A stretch of DNA of 64,000 nt. Origin: Magnetominusculus dajiuhuensis. Its GTDB lineage: Bacteria > Nitrospirota > Thermodesulfovibrionia > Thermodesulfovibrionales > Magnetobacteriaceae. A model generated the notes under the pieces. The model did not search any database. It saw only the letters and a list, made by a program, of their open reading frames with translations, and had not been told where the DNA came from. This document shows positions 33,606 to 41,954 of the stretch, piece after piece (the stretch's first letter is position 1; each line of letters opens with the position of its first letter). The translations under genes and the position numbers were made by a program. The stretch lies in assembly GCF_046044395.1 (NCBI RefSeq), contig NZ_JBJUSG010000004.1, positions 4,955 to 68,954 of the forward strand, in the 5' to 3' direction.

Positions 33606-34777
33606 ATTTGGGGTGGCCTTCCGAAAATCACGGCGGCATTTTGCCCGCCAAAACCCGCTGAGAGGGACATTGCCGCCCCGACTGGCGTTGCCTTTGCGGT
33701 GTTTGGCACATAGTTGAGGTCACACTGCGGGTCGGGGTAGCGATAGTTTATCGTCGGGGGGATTACTCCCGTATTTATCGCCATCAGGGCGCAGAGAGCC
33801 TCAATCACCCCTGAGGCGCCGAAGGCGTGCCCAAGCATTGATTTCGTTGAGGACACATATGTTGTATAAGCCGCCTCTCCAAGAGCCAACTTTATCGCCT
33901 TAGTCTCCATCAAATCATTATACACAGTTGCCGTGCCGTGGGCATTAATATAATTTATATCATATTGGCGCAGGCCGCTTTGTGATAAGGCAGCCGTAAT
34001 GGCGCTGGCAAGCCCCCTGCCTTCCCTGTGCGGCGCGGTCAGATGGGAGGCGTCCGCCCGTGAGGCGTAACCAAGTACGCGCCCATAGCACTTCGCGCCA
34101 CGTGCCAACGCATGTCTTTCTGCTTCAATGACTAAAAAGGCCGCCCCTTCGCCGAGAGCCAGCCCGGTTCTTTTTTTATCAAACGGCCGCACCTTGTCCT
34201 CTGTGAGCGCCTGAAGGAGGTTAAACCCCGCAAGGGCAAAATCACTAAGCACATCAATGCCTCCCGCAATAACCACCTCAGCCTCTCCCGTTGCTATACT
34301 CCTTGCGGCTATCCCGACGGCGTCTGTGCCGGAGGCACAGGCAGTTGATATGGCACTGAGGCGGCCTCCAATTGCAAAGCGCTGTCCCAGGTACCTAACG
34401 GGATATGACAGAGAGGCCTCAGCAGTCCTGTTTTGAATATTGCCGTCTATGAGCTGCCTTTCGCGGCTGAGGACATTTCCCAGTATGCTGCCTATAACCA
34501 TGTCAGCGCCCTGAAGTTCCTCAGCGCTCAATCTGGAATCCACGATGGCCATCTTCAGCGCCGCCTCGGCTATATAAAAAAACTTATCCTCGGGCTGAAG
34601 GTCTTGCTCTGTTTCAATAGCCGCCGTAAGCCATTTTTTCTTTTCATTAAGCAGTGGAGGTGCCTGAAGTTTAATAGAGTCTTCACCTCTGGTAAGTGCG
34701 CCCCAAAACGCGTCTATAGTATCGAATGGCCTAAGCGGCGCAACCAGTCCCATTGCCGTCACCCATACGCCTGTCAT
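33602..34777 (-). CDS. Beta-ketoacyl-ACP synthase (FabF-like), catalytic
   Basis: The full-length 391-residue thiolase-fold enzyme has all catalytic elements: nucleophile in STACASGTDAVG (Cys about residue 147), first His in NAHGTATVYND, Lys and second His in STKSMLGHAFGASG, and a GFGGQNAAVIF C-terminus. The AGFNLLQAL segment after the nucleophile is like KSs of polyene-type clusters as I remember them, rather than housekeeping FabF. It overlaps the methyltransferase upstream and the Cys-less half-KS downstream by 4 bp each, implying a stoichiometric KS/CLF-like pair. Confidence 0.9.
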   Translation of the reverse strand: MTGVWVTAMGLVAPLRPFDTIDAFWGALTRGEDSIKLQAPPLLNEKKKWLTAAIETEQDLQPEDKFFYIAEAALKMAIVDSRLSAEELQGADMVIGSILGNVLSRERQLIDGNIQNRTAEASLSYPVRYLGQRFAIGGRLSAISTACASGTDAVGIAARSIATGEAEVVIAGGIDVLSDFALAGFNLLQALTEDKVRPFDKKRTGLALGEGAAFLVIEAERHALARGAKCYGRVLGYASRADASHLTAPHREGRGLASAITAALSQSGLRQYDINYINAHGTATVYNDLMETKAIKLALGEAAYTTYVSSTKSMLGHAFGASGVIEALCALMAINTGVIPPTINYRYPDPQCDLNYVPNTAKATPVGAAMSLSAGFGGQNAAVIFGRPPQI

Positions 34778-35775
34778 GGTTTAGCCGCCATCCACAGACA
34801 CTCATTAAGCGTTACCGCGTTGATGTCAAATCCAATCTGCTCAAAAAGCAGTCTCGTCTCTCCTGCTGAATAAAACCCCTGCCAGCCCTCGCACACGCTC
34901 TCGGCAAAGTCATGGCACAAGGCCGCCATTCGATATAACTTATCAGCACCGCACTGTGAGTCAGGGTAGCCGCGTGTTATTACACCCATCAGGCCGTCCC
35001 GCGCTAAAACCCTATATACATCCTCATAAACAAATCTCCTGAGACCCCCTGCAATATATGGATCGGCGCAGGAAAATACGGCAGCGTCAAAATAGCCGTC
35101 TTCAAAGGGCAGCGGGTGGCCAAACCCGCCCCATTTATCCGAATGTACCCACTGTACGGCGTCAGGCTTCAATAGTTTAGCCCTTGCCGTCTCGTAGAAA
35201 GCGCCGTTGTAATCTACGGCGGTAATCTTCACGTCCTCTGAGCATCTTTGTAAGTGGTATATATCATAACCAGGCCCATAGCATAGCACAAGTGCCCTGT
35301 GTATGGCACGTTGGCCCAGTTTATTGGCCAAAACGCCGCGCGCGTACTCAAATTCGGGATTGCCGAGAAACTCATCCCATATACCCACACACCCACCGTT
35401 AAAATCATAAAGCGGCTTGCCACCCCTGAGATATTCCCCCGCATAGTCTATACACCTGCCAAAAAAATTATATTCACCTTCAAAGCCGTCCAGTGAGCCG
35501 TGTGCCGGTTCACAATTAACGCCATCGGCGATATAATTACCCCCCCGCCTGTTGCCGCACTCTGAAAGAAAATCCAGCGCAACGGCAATCATCCTTCGCC
35601 TGTTGCCGTCTTTCAGGGTATAGCCGTGAGAGTTTTCAAGAAATTCCACGATCCTTTCAAACTCATCACATAGCCGTTGCCCGGACAACGCCGGGTCAAT
35701 CCCCTCATCAACTATGAAGTCCAAAAGACGGCGATTTAACGCCGTATGAAACATTGCCCATGATTCCATCAACAA
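34774..35775 (-). CDS. SAM-dependent methyltransferase-like protein of the ketosynthase operon
   Basis: The C-terminal ~190 residues have a class I methyltransferase pattern: ALVLCYGPGYDIYHLQRC, ITAVDYNGAFYETARAKL, PLPFEDGYFDAAVFSCADPYI and VYRVLARDGLMGVITRG. The glycine motif is degenerate (GPGYD). The N-terminal ~140 residues are helical and not recognised. It sits between the two ketosynthase pairs and could methylate the product or an intermediate. It starts 9 bp after the upstream stop and overlaps the next gene by 4 bp. Confidence 0.75.
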   Translation of the reverse strand: MLMESWAMFHTALNRRLLDFIVDEGIDPALSGQRLCDEFERIVEFLENSHGYTLKDGNRRRMIAVALDFLSECGNRRGGNYIADGVNCEPAHGSLDGFEGEYNFFGRCIDYAGEYLRGGKPLYDFNGGCVGIWDEFLGNPEFEYARGVLANKLGQRAIHRALVLCYGPGYDIYHLQRCSEDVKITAVDYNGAFYETARAKLLKPDAVQWVHSDKWGGFGHPLPFEDGYFDAAVFSCADPYIAGGLRRFVYEDVYRVLARDGLMGVITRGYPDSQCGADKLYRMAALCHDFAESVCEGWQGFYSAGETRLLFEQIGFDINAVTLNECLWMAAKP

Positions 35776-35784
35776 TTTATCTTT

Positions 35785-36810
35785 TTAAGATTCGCTCACT
35801 CTGGATAAAATAACGGCCGCTGCGTCTCCATCTTCCTCAGCCGCGTATATAATAACATGATTGATTTCAGAATGTTTGGCGTATTTTTTAAGTCCCGCGG
35901 CAAATAATGGATTCACAGGACAACCACCGCCACAGGCTATAGCCGCTAAAATTATATTCCACATAGTGGAGACGCAAAAGGCATAACCCAGGCAATCAAA
36001 AAAACCCAACGTGGGGATGTCCCTAAAAAGTGGGGTAGTTTTATAATCTGAAACGGCCACGCCTATGTCTGCCGCCGCAAGGCCGGCCATTGAAAGCGCA
36101 CCGTCTATTGCCCTTTGAAGCGCCAGTTGAGGGCTGTCCGGGATTGTACAAGCGGCATACCCCGATATCGAACACAACTTAACAGGATTAATTGGCCTTT
36201 GCTCGTCCACCGGTTCAATTAACACAGCACCGGCACCCTCAGAAAACACCCGTGCCGCCTTAGGGTTGAATCGGGAGTAACAAAACGAGGACAACTCATT
36301 ACGTTCCTCGGCACAAACCACAATAGCCCGCCGTGCCCTCCCTGTCTCTATAAGCGTTGCAGCGAGCATGAGTGCCTTAACGGCAACTGACTGGCCGCCT
36401 ATAATGGAATGCACCGGGCCGCGAATATTAAATATTATTGAGGCATTTCCAGCCGGGGCGTTGAGCACGGACTCAGAAAAGAGTGTGGGGCTTGCCGTGT
36501 CTTTTGCCTCGGCCACGAGGGTGTGATGGAAGCCGGTGCTGAAATTAAGCGCGCCGTTTGTGACGCCGGAAATTAAGGCACAATCACCAAAGTCGCTGAC
36601 CCCGCGGTCTCTTAACACCTCTTCTACGGCAGTAACGGCATATGAGGTGATAGCGGCGCTTCGGCGTATTTTCCTTAACACTGCCACGGCGGCCTCGCTG
36701 ATAGGGTTGGCAGCAACGCGGTGCCCCAATGCGGCCGCCTCAGCAAGGGTTGATACGCCAACGCCAGCCGGGCTTATGGCACCAACTCCGGTAACCGCCA
36801 GCCTTGTCAT
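35785..36810 (-). CDS. Ketosynthase-like protein with Cys-to-Gln change (KSQ/CLF-like)
   Basis: The KS fold is evident (RLAVTGVGAISPAGVG, NAPAGNASIIFNIRGPVHSI, GRARRAIVVCAEERNE, FSEGAGAVLI). Where catalytic KSs have ACAS-G-L-x-A-L this protein has GGQSVAVKAL, putting Gln (about residue 140) at the nucleophile position. The histidine motifs are also lost. A Cys-to-Gln change is characteristic of KSQ decarboxylases and chain length factors of type II polyketide systems. At 341 residues it is somewhat short. It overlaps the complete KS gene upstream by 4 bp, the classic arrangement of a KS/CLF heterodimer. Confidence 0.8.
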   Translation of the reverse strand: MTRLAVTGVGAISPAGVGVSTLAEAAALGHRVAANPISEAAVAVLRKIRRSAAITSYAVTAVEEVLRDRGVSDFGDCALISGVTNGALNFSTGFHHTLVAEAKDTASPTLFSESVLNAPAGNASIIFNIRGPVHSIIGGQSVAVKALMLAATLIETGRARRAIVVCAEERNELSSFCYSRFNPKAARVFSEGAGAVLIEPVDEQRPINPVKLCSISGYAACTIPDSPQLALQRAIDGALSMAGLAAADIGVAVSDYKTTPLFRDIPTLGFFDCLGYAFCVSTMWNIILAAIACGGGCPVNPLFAAGLKKYAKHSEINHVIIYAAEEDGDAAAVILSRVSES

Positions 36811-37997
36811 CTGTACTCCCCGAATATCAGCGCCGCGTTTGAGCCGCCAAACCCAAACGAATTGGACAGTACCGCCCTGATTTTGGCCTCCCGGCCAACC
36901 GTAACGATGTTTAGATTGCAGTCGGGGTCAGGCGTTACATAGTTTATATTCGGAGGAAGCCAGTCTTCAACTAACGCCATGATGCTGAGGATGGCCTCCA
37001 CCGCCCCTGCCGCCCCCAACAGATGCCCTATCATGGGTTTTATTGAGCTTACGGGAATATCCACACCGCTGTTATTACCAGAAGAAAATACCTTTGTTAT
37101 TGCGCGCGCCTCCATTAAATCGTTGTATTTTGTTGCTGTGCCGTGGGCGTTGATATAGCCTATATCGGGGAAGGCGGCCTCCTTCAACGCCATCGCCATC
37201 GCGTTTGCGGCGCCTTTGCCGTCGGGGTCGGGGCTTGTCATGTGGTAGGCGTCAGAGGCAGCCCCGTAGCCGGTTATCTCGCAATACACCCTCGCGTTAC
37301 GCCTCATGGCATGTCCCAGCTCCTCAATGACCAATATGCCGACGCCTTCGCCAAGAACCAGCCCTGTCCTGTTTTTGTCAAATGGCCGACAAATCTCCGG
37401 CGTAACGGCCATGAGGGAATTAAATCCCGCGAATGTGAACTCAGTCATAGTGTCGTAACCTCCGGCAATGGCCACATCGTACCGTCCTGAGGCGATAAGG
37501 CCAAAGGCATGGCCGATAGCATTGGCCGATGAGGCACAGGCATCAGAAAATACGGTGTAATCCCCCGTAAGTGCAAACTCTTTGAAGAGATTTACCGCCT
37601 GATAATGGGCGAGGTAGTCAAGTGTCTTTGAAATCCTTGCCCTTGATATGCCTTTTTCTATTACCTCGCGATGGAATGCCTCGCCGCTTAACATCCCGCC
37701 AAGGGTAGTTCCCAGTGACAAGAAGACATCAATGCCCGGCCTTGTGAGACCCGCAACCCCAAGTGCCTCACGCACCGCGCAAATAAGCAGGTGCGAGGCC
37801 CTGTCAAGTCTGCCAGCCCTCAAACGTGAGACCGGCGTGCTGGTGCCACCTCTTATCTCAGCGCCAAGTCTGCCCCTGTATGGACTGGCGTCAAACGTGG
37901 TTATCTCCCCGACAGAGGACTCACCGGCCTTGATTTTCTCCCAATTAGCCTCAACGCCGACGCCGTGGGAGGTTATTATCCCCATGCCGGTTACCAC
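36807..37997 (-). CDS. Beta-ketoacyl-ACP synthase (FabF-like), catalytic, second copy
   Basis: This complete KS has the nucleophile in SDACASSANAIG (Cys about residue 154), NAHGTATKYNDLMEA, and SIKPMIGHLLGAAG. The stretch FTFAGFNSLMAVTPEICRPFD is shared with its paralogue at 33602. The visible GTG start lacks the usual KRRVV prefix, yet the frame is open further upstream (LRKRAVVTGMG) behind a GGGGGG stretch, so an unconventional CTG or ATC start slightly upstream is possible. It is followed with a 4-bp overlap by the Gln-containing KS-like gene. Confidence 0.9.
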   Translation of the reverse strand: MVTGMGIITSHGVGVEANWEKIKAGESSVGEITTFDASPYRGRLGAEIRGGTSTPVSRLRAGRLDRASHLLICAVREALGVAGLTRPGIDVFLSLGTTLGGMLSGEAFHREVIEKGISRARISKTLDYLAHYQAVNLFKEFALTGDYTVFSDACASSANAIGHAFGLIASGRYDVAIAGGYDTMTEFTFAGFNSLMAVTPEICRPFDKNRTGLVLGEGVGILVIEELGHAMRRNARVYCEITGYGAASDAYHMTSPDPDGKGAANAMAMALKEAAFPDIGYINAHGTATKYNDLMEARAITKVFSSGNNSGVDIPVSSIKPMIGHLLGAAGAVEAILSIMALVEDWLPPNINYVTPDPDCNLNIVTVGREAKIRAVLSNSFGFGGSNAALIFGEYR

Positions 37998-38038
37998 AGC
38001 TCGTTTTCTCAGGATCCCCCCACCGATACCTGTGCCTC

Positions 38039-38824
38039 TCAGGGCAGTAAGTCCCCCTTGGCGTAGTAAAGACTATACGCCGCTAACTCATAAACACAGT
38101 CAAACGTAGCTGCCATACCTTGCAGCGAGGGTACGAACGATGTCCATGAGAGGTTGCCCGCCAGCGGCTTGTTTGTCGAAAATATATCCGGCGTAAGACC
38201 GATATTTTTGAACATGGCAATTGATCTTCTCATATGCAGCCACGAGGTTATGAGCAGTATCTTCTTTATTCGATTTCTCTCTGTATAAGCCTTTACGCCC
38301 CTGGCCTCGTCTAAGGTTCTGTTTACCTTTGCGTAAAGGACAAGCTTGTTTTCATTAATCCCCTGAGACGCCAGAAGTGGCTTCACTTTCTCTGCCTCAT
38401 CAATGGATTTGTGTGCCTTGTTAATGGGGCAGTATGTCCATTGCCCAAGCAACAGTTGCCCGGCATGGCCAGTCTTTACAAAGTAGACCCCAGCCAGTAA
38501 CCTCTCGGTGCTGCTGGTCGGGTGTACATAGTTATTGGGTATGTAAAACAGCGAATCGTTCATGGAATACCATTCAACATCCAGCACCCCTGCCAATACG
38601 ACGGCAGCCTCATATTTCTCTTCAGGGTTATACGTATCCGCAACCCCCCACAGATTAGAAACCCAGTGAGATGTAAACGATATGCTGAATAAATAAAAAT
38701 ACAGAGTCAGACAAATTGCAAAAACCCGTCTGTTTTTCTTTGTAACAGCAAGAAAAACCATACCAATAAAGACAAGCGTCAGCGGGTTGATTAAAACAAG
38801 CGCAACCATCTTAAATAACACCAT
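38039..38824 (-). CDS. DUF218/YdcF-like membrane protein
   Basis: Two N-terminal membrane helices (residues ~5-27 and ~33-55) are followed by a DUF218 domain with AAVVLAGVLDVEW, STERLLAGVYFVKTGHAGQLLLG, NRTLDEARGVKAY and ILLITSWLHMRRSIAMFKNIGL. ElyC and SanA of this family affect cell-envelope polysaccharide metabolism; the exact reaction is unknown. It is the first gene of the ketosynthase operon. Its ATG lies 5 bp after a -10 box, in a promoter that overlaps the divergent one. Confidence 0.85.
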   Translation of the reverse strand: MVLFKMVALVLINPLTLVFIGMVFLAVTKKNRRVFAICLTLYFYLFSISFTSHWVSNLWGVADTYNPEEKYEAAVVLAGVLDVEWYSMNDSLFYIPNNYVHPTSSTERLLAGVYFVKTGHAGQLLLGQWTYCPINKAHKSIDEAEKVKPLLASQGINENKLVLYAKVNRTLDEARGVKAYTERNRIKKILLITSWLHMRRSIAMFKNIGLTPDIFSTNKPLAGNLSWTSFVPSLQGMAATFDCVYELAAYSLYYAKGDLLP

Positions 38825-38829
38825 GTGTA

Positions 38830-38871
38830 ATTATATATAAATTGGCAAATATATGCCAACAATTATATACT
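38830..38871. promoter_or_regulatory. Overlapping divergent promoters sharing a palindromic -35 region
   Basis: The dyad TTGGCA (38842-38847), N6, TGCCAA (38854-38859) supplies both -35 boxes. Rightward: TTGGCA, 18 bp, TATACT (38866-38871). Leftward: TTGGCA on the minus strand, 18 bp, TATAAT (38835-38830), then 5 bp to the DUF218 ATG. The two promoters cannot be occupied at once, and a repressor binding the dyad would silence both. Confidence 0.7.
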
Positions 38872-38891
38872 ATGCACAAAAGGAGGCCGAT

Positions 38892-39989
38892 ATGCTATTT
38901 GAACCATACGTCTTAAAAGACATAAGGCTGGACAACAGGCTGGTACGTTCAGCCACATACGAAAAGGGTGCTGACAACGAAGGATGCGTTACTCCGGAGC
39001 TGATACAACGCTACGAGGCCATTGCAAGGGGTGGGGTGGGCCTGATAATAACAGGAGGCGCCCCCGTTCACCCATCAGGGAGGTTCGTGCCTCAGATGGT
39101 CGGGATTTACGACGATAAATACATAGACGGCCTGAGCGCACTAGTCAGCGCCGTCCATGCGCTTGGCGGTAAAATTGCCGTACAGATAGCCCACGGTGGG
39201 AGGCAGTGCTACCCGGAGCTGCTTGGTGGTGAGCTGCCGATTGCCCCGTCTGCGGTACATGAACCTGTATTGAATATTACGCCGCGTGAAATGGCTGATG
39301 AGGAGATATGGGCGATGATACACGCCTTTGGCGAGGCGGCAAGGCGGGCTAAGGCCGCGGGATTTGACGGCGTGCAGATACACGGCGCTCACGGCTATTT
39401 GGTAAGCCAATTCCTGTCGTCTCATACAAACAGGCGCACCGACAACTGGGGCGGCGACGAAGGCAGGAGATTTCGTTTCCTTGAGGAGGTATATAAGGCC
39501 ATAAGAGAGGCGGTTGGCGCGGATTACCTCGTATTTATAAAAATGAACTCAAGTGACCACCTATGCTGTGGCGGTCTAAGGCCAGATGAGTCGCTTAGGA
39601 TAGCGCAAAGACTTCAGGCCATTGGCATAGACGCGGTAGAGGTAAGCGGCGGTATGTACGAATCCAGCCTGAGACCGGCACGCACGAAGATACTACATCC
39701 TGAGGACGAGGCATACTTTAAGGAACCCGCGGCATTGTTTAAAATGTCGCTGAACATACCGGTAATACTCGTTGGAGGCATAAGAACGCGCGCCATTGCT
39801 GAGGAAATGCTGGAGTTGGGATACGCCGACCTTATTTCGATGTCAAGGCCGTTGATAAGGGAACCTGACCTGCCGAATAAGTTCAGGGCGGGCAAAGACA
39901 AGAGCGACTGTCAGTCATGCAACGCCTGTATGAATTTCAGAAAGCTTGATACGGTGAAATGTGTCCAGCTTCAAAAACTTGAGACATGA
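38892..39989 (+). CDS. NADH:flavin oxidoreductase (Old Yellow Enzyme family)
   Basis: The 365-residue TIM-barrel protein shows the family blocks: LFEPYVLKDIRLDNRLVRSATYE, GLIITGGAPVHPSGR, VQIAHGGRQCYPE, GFDGVQIHGAHGYLVSQFLSSHTNRRTDNWGG, KMNSSDH, and PVILVGGIRTRAIAEEML. FMN and the His-Ala-His region for substrate binding are intact. A C-terminal QSCNACMN keeps cysteines like those of the iron-sulfur linker in larger members, but the second flavin domain is absent. It may reduce an enone in the divergent ketosynthase pathway (inference). AGGAGG at 38881-38886 fixes the ATG at 38892. Confidence 0.9.
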   Translation: MLFEPYVLKDIRLDNRLVRSATYEKGADNEGCVTPELIQRYEAIARGGVGLIITGGAPVHPSGRFVPQMVGIYDDKYIDGLSALVSAVHALGGKIAVQIAHGGRQCYPELLGGELPIAPSAVHEPVLNITPREMADEEIWAMIHAFGEAARRAKAAGFDGVQIHGAHGYLVSQFLSSHTNRRTDNWGGDEGRRFRFLEEVYKAIREAVGADYLVFIKMNSSDHLCCGGLRPDESLRIAQRLQAIGIDAVEVSGGMYESSLRPARTKILHPEDEAYFKEPAALFKMSLNIPVILVGGIRTRAIAEEMLELGYADLISMSRPLIREPDLPNKFRAGKDKSDCQSCNACMNFRKLDTVKCVQLQKLET

Positions 39990-41602
39990 TTAATTCTGGC
40001 GATACCGCTGATGGCAAGGGTGGCCTGACGGCGGAGATTGTATTTATCGCGCTGGTTATCTGTTCAGCGTTGGTGAGGGTGGTCAACATCGCCTCGCCGA
40101 TACTGGAGGAACACGCCTTTCGCCAGACACAGACCGCCATAACCATATGGACTTTCGTAAAAGAGGGGATCAGCTTTTTTTCATACCAAACGCCGGTATT
40201 TGGACCGCCGTGGCAGGCGCCTTTTGAGTTTCCGTTGTTTCAGGCGGCGGCGGCCATAATAGTCAAGGCGGGGGTGTCCAGTATTGACGTGGCGGCAAGA
40301 CTGACAAATATAATCTTTTTCTATCTCTCCGCGTTTTTTTTGTTTATTTTGTGCGGTCGTTTTTTTAGGGAACGGGGGATAGCTTATACGATTGTGTTGT
40401 GTTATGTGTTGTCGCCTTATACGATATTCTGGAGCCGTACCAGCATGATAGACTACGCCTCTGTGGCTTGCGCGCTTGGGTATTTTTACTTTTTCTTGCG
40501 TTTGCTTGAAGAAAATGAAATGCTCTTGTCGTTGGGCGGCGCGGTTGTCTTTGGTGCACTTGGATACCTGATAAAGATAACGACTATGCCGACGGTTGTG
40601 ATTCCACTGGCCTGTTTCATGGTGAGGCAACTCTGGAATAATTACAACAAGACAGGTGTAGGATTACTGTCCTACCTATTATCATGCCTGGTACATAAAA
40701 AGACATTTTTCATAAAACTCCTGATGGCAATTGTCGTGCCATTTGCGGCGGGTTGCCTCTGGACTATACACGCTGATAATGTCAAAAACGCTTCTTTATT
40801 TACTGAATGGCTCACATCAGGACATCTGCAGGGCTGGAACTATGGCACATGGAAACAGAGGGTTGAATTGAGCAACTGGATGACTATCTCAGGCCATATA
40901 AAACCGTTTATGCCATTTACGTTTGTGCTTGTACCCTCTGGACTTGTTTTCGCGCTCAAACATCCGCGAAGATACATGGAGTTTATCTACACAGGCCTCT
41001 TAGGGACACTTCTGACAGTCCTCATTTTTTTTAACTTATATCGTGCACATAATTATTACCCTATGGCGGTTACTCCGTTTTTAGCGGTGGCGGCGGGATT
41101 TGCCCTTTACCACATCTTTTTAGTCTTACTGAAATATAAAAGAGACACATCGGCATTACACTTAAAGGTATGTATTGCGGGAGTGTGCCTTACGTTGCTT
41201 GGATATTATTACATAAAAACCGCCACAGCATATTTAAAACTCCCGTTGATTACAAATAGATACAGCACAAGCACGATAAGCGACTTCTTAAGGACAGTAA
41301 CCCCCCCTGATGAGTACATTATCATTACAGACCACCTGTGGAATCCAAGCATTCTCTACTATGCCAGACGCAAGGGCTTTATGATAAACAAAGACTACGA
41401 CTACGGGGCGAGACTACTGACATTCTTCAAAGAGCACAAGTTCACTACTATCGTCACAGTCAATGATTATCCTGAGTTGCTTGCCAACTGGAGATATGCC
41501 GTCAGGCTCTCGCCACACGGCTATAAGATTATCGGCTACAACGTCTACAAGGTAACGGACGACCCCAAGGTATACGAGGATTATAAAAAAATTAATAAAT
41601 AA
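39986..41602 (+). CDS. GT39/PMT-like membrane glycosyltransferase
   Basis: A hydrophobic protein with ~10 membrane helices and the first-loop motif PILEEHAFRQTQTA, in which the acidic residue is catalytic in ArnT/PMT-type enzymes using polyprenyl-phosphate sugars. PFEFPLFQ and the YYPMAVTPFLAV helix also fit. The acceptor may be a lipid or protein. It is translated by an ATGA overlap with the oxidoreductase gene, so both come from the promoter at 38842. The C-terminal soluble part (residues ~430-538) is periplasmic and unassigned. Confidence 0.82.
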   Translation: MINSGDTADGKGGLTAEIVFIALVICSALVRVVNIASPILEEHAFRQTQTAITIWTFVKEGISFFSYQTPVFGPPWQAPFEFPLFQAAAAIIVKAGVSSIDVAARLTNIIFFYLSAFFLFILCGRFFRERGIAYTIVLCYVLSPYTIFWSRTSMIDYASVACALGYFYFFLRLLEENEMLLSLGGAVVFGALGYLIKITTMPTVVIPLACFMVRQLWNNYNKTGVGLLSYLLSCLVHKKTFFIKLLMAIVVPFAAGCLWTIHADNVKNASLFTEWLTSGHLQGWNYGTWKQRVELSNWMTISGHIKPFMPFTFVLVPSGLVFALKHPRRYMEFIYTGLLGTLLTVLIFFNLYRAHNYYPMAVTPFLAVAAGFALYHIFLVLLKYKRDTSALHLKVCIAGVCLTLLGYYYIKTATAYLKLPLITNRYSTSTISDFLRTVTPPDEYIIITDHLWNPSILYYARRKGFMINKDYDYGARLLTFFKEHKFTTIVTVNDYPELLANWRYAVRLSPHGYKIIGYNVYKVTDDPKVYEDYKKINK

Positions 41603-41663
41603 AATGTGTGCAAAATTACGAGGGGTCAGGGCAAACGCATTAGAAATTGCCTCCCTTATTTTT

Positions 41664-41763
41664 GTCATTCCGGCTTGTCTGGAATCTGTCCTTATGCCTC
41701 AGAATATGCACAATCACCATGAAACTCCCACTAAAGGGCAGATTCCAGACAAGCCGGAATGAC
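41664..41763. repeat. Inverted repeat element (25-bp arms, 50-bp loop)
   Basis: The left arm (41664-41688, starting GTCATTCCGGCTTG) is perfectly complementary to the right arm (41739-41763, ending CAAGCCGGAATGAC). A third partial copy (GGACAAACCGGAATGA) follows around 41770. The element looks like a non-autonomous MITE or a long hairpin; no gene is inside. Confidence 0.85.
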
Positions 41764-41834
41764 GGAAAAGGACAAACCGGAATGATTGCATTAGGTATCC
41801 CCAGCTTTATTTTTCAAATGCGATTGCCCTGTAC

Positions 41835-41865
41835 GAGGGGGTTACCCCCCTTCGTCTTTAATCTT
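41835..41865 (+). repeat. G/C-run palindromic repeat, copy C
   Basis: GAGGGGGTTACCCCCCTTCG followed by TCTTTAATCTT matches the core and right flank of the 53758 element with small changes. It precedes the two-CW gene. Confidence 0.7.
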
Positions 41866-41878
41866 ATGCGGCGCGCGG

Positions 41879-41908
41879 TTGACATTGGATAGGGAAAAGT
41901 GCTACGCT
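41879..41908 (+). promoter_or_regulatory. Putative promoter of the two-CW protein gene
   Basis: TTGACA (41879-41884), 18 bp, TACGCT (41903-41908). A leader of ~40 nt with AGGAGG at 41941-41946 precedes the GTG at 41955. Confidence 0.45.
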
Positions 41909-41954
41909 GATAATAGAGGGGTGTTTGGTTGGCTCCGCGAAGGAGGTATGTATA

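Noticed and set aside
41647..41892. Plus-strand 81-codon frame over the inverted repeat
   Set aside because: It is composed of repeat arms and palindrome C, with no start signal.
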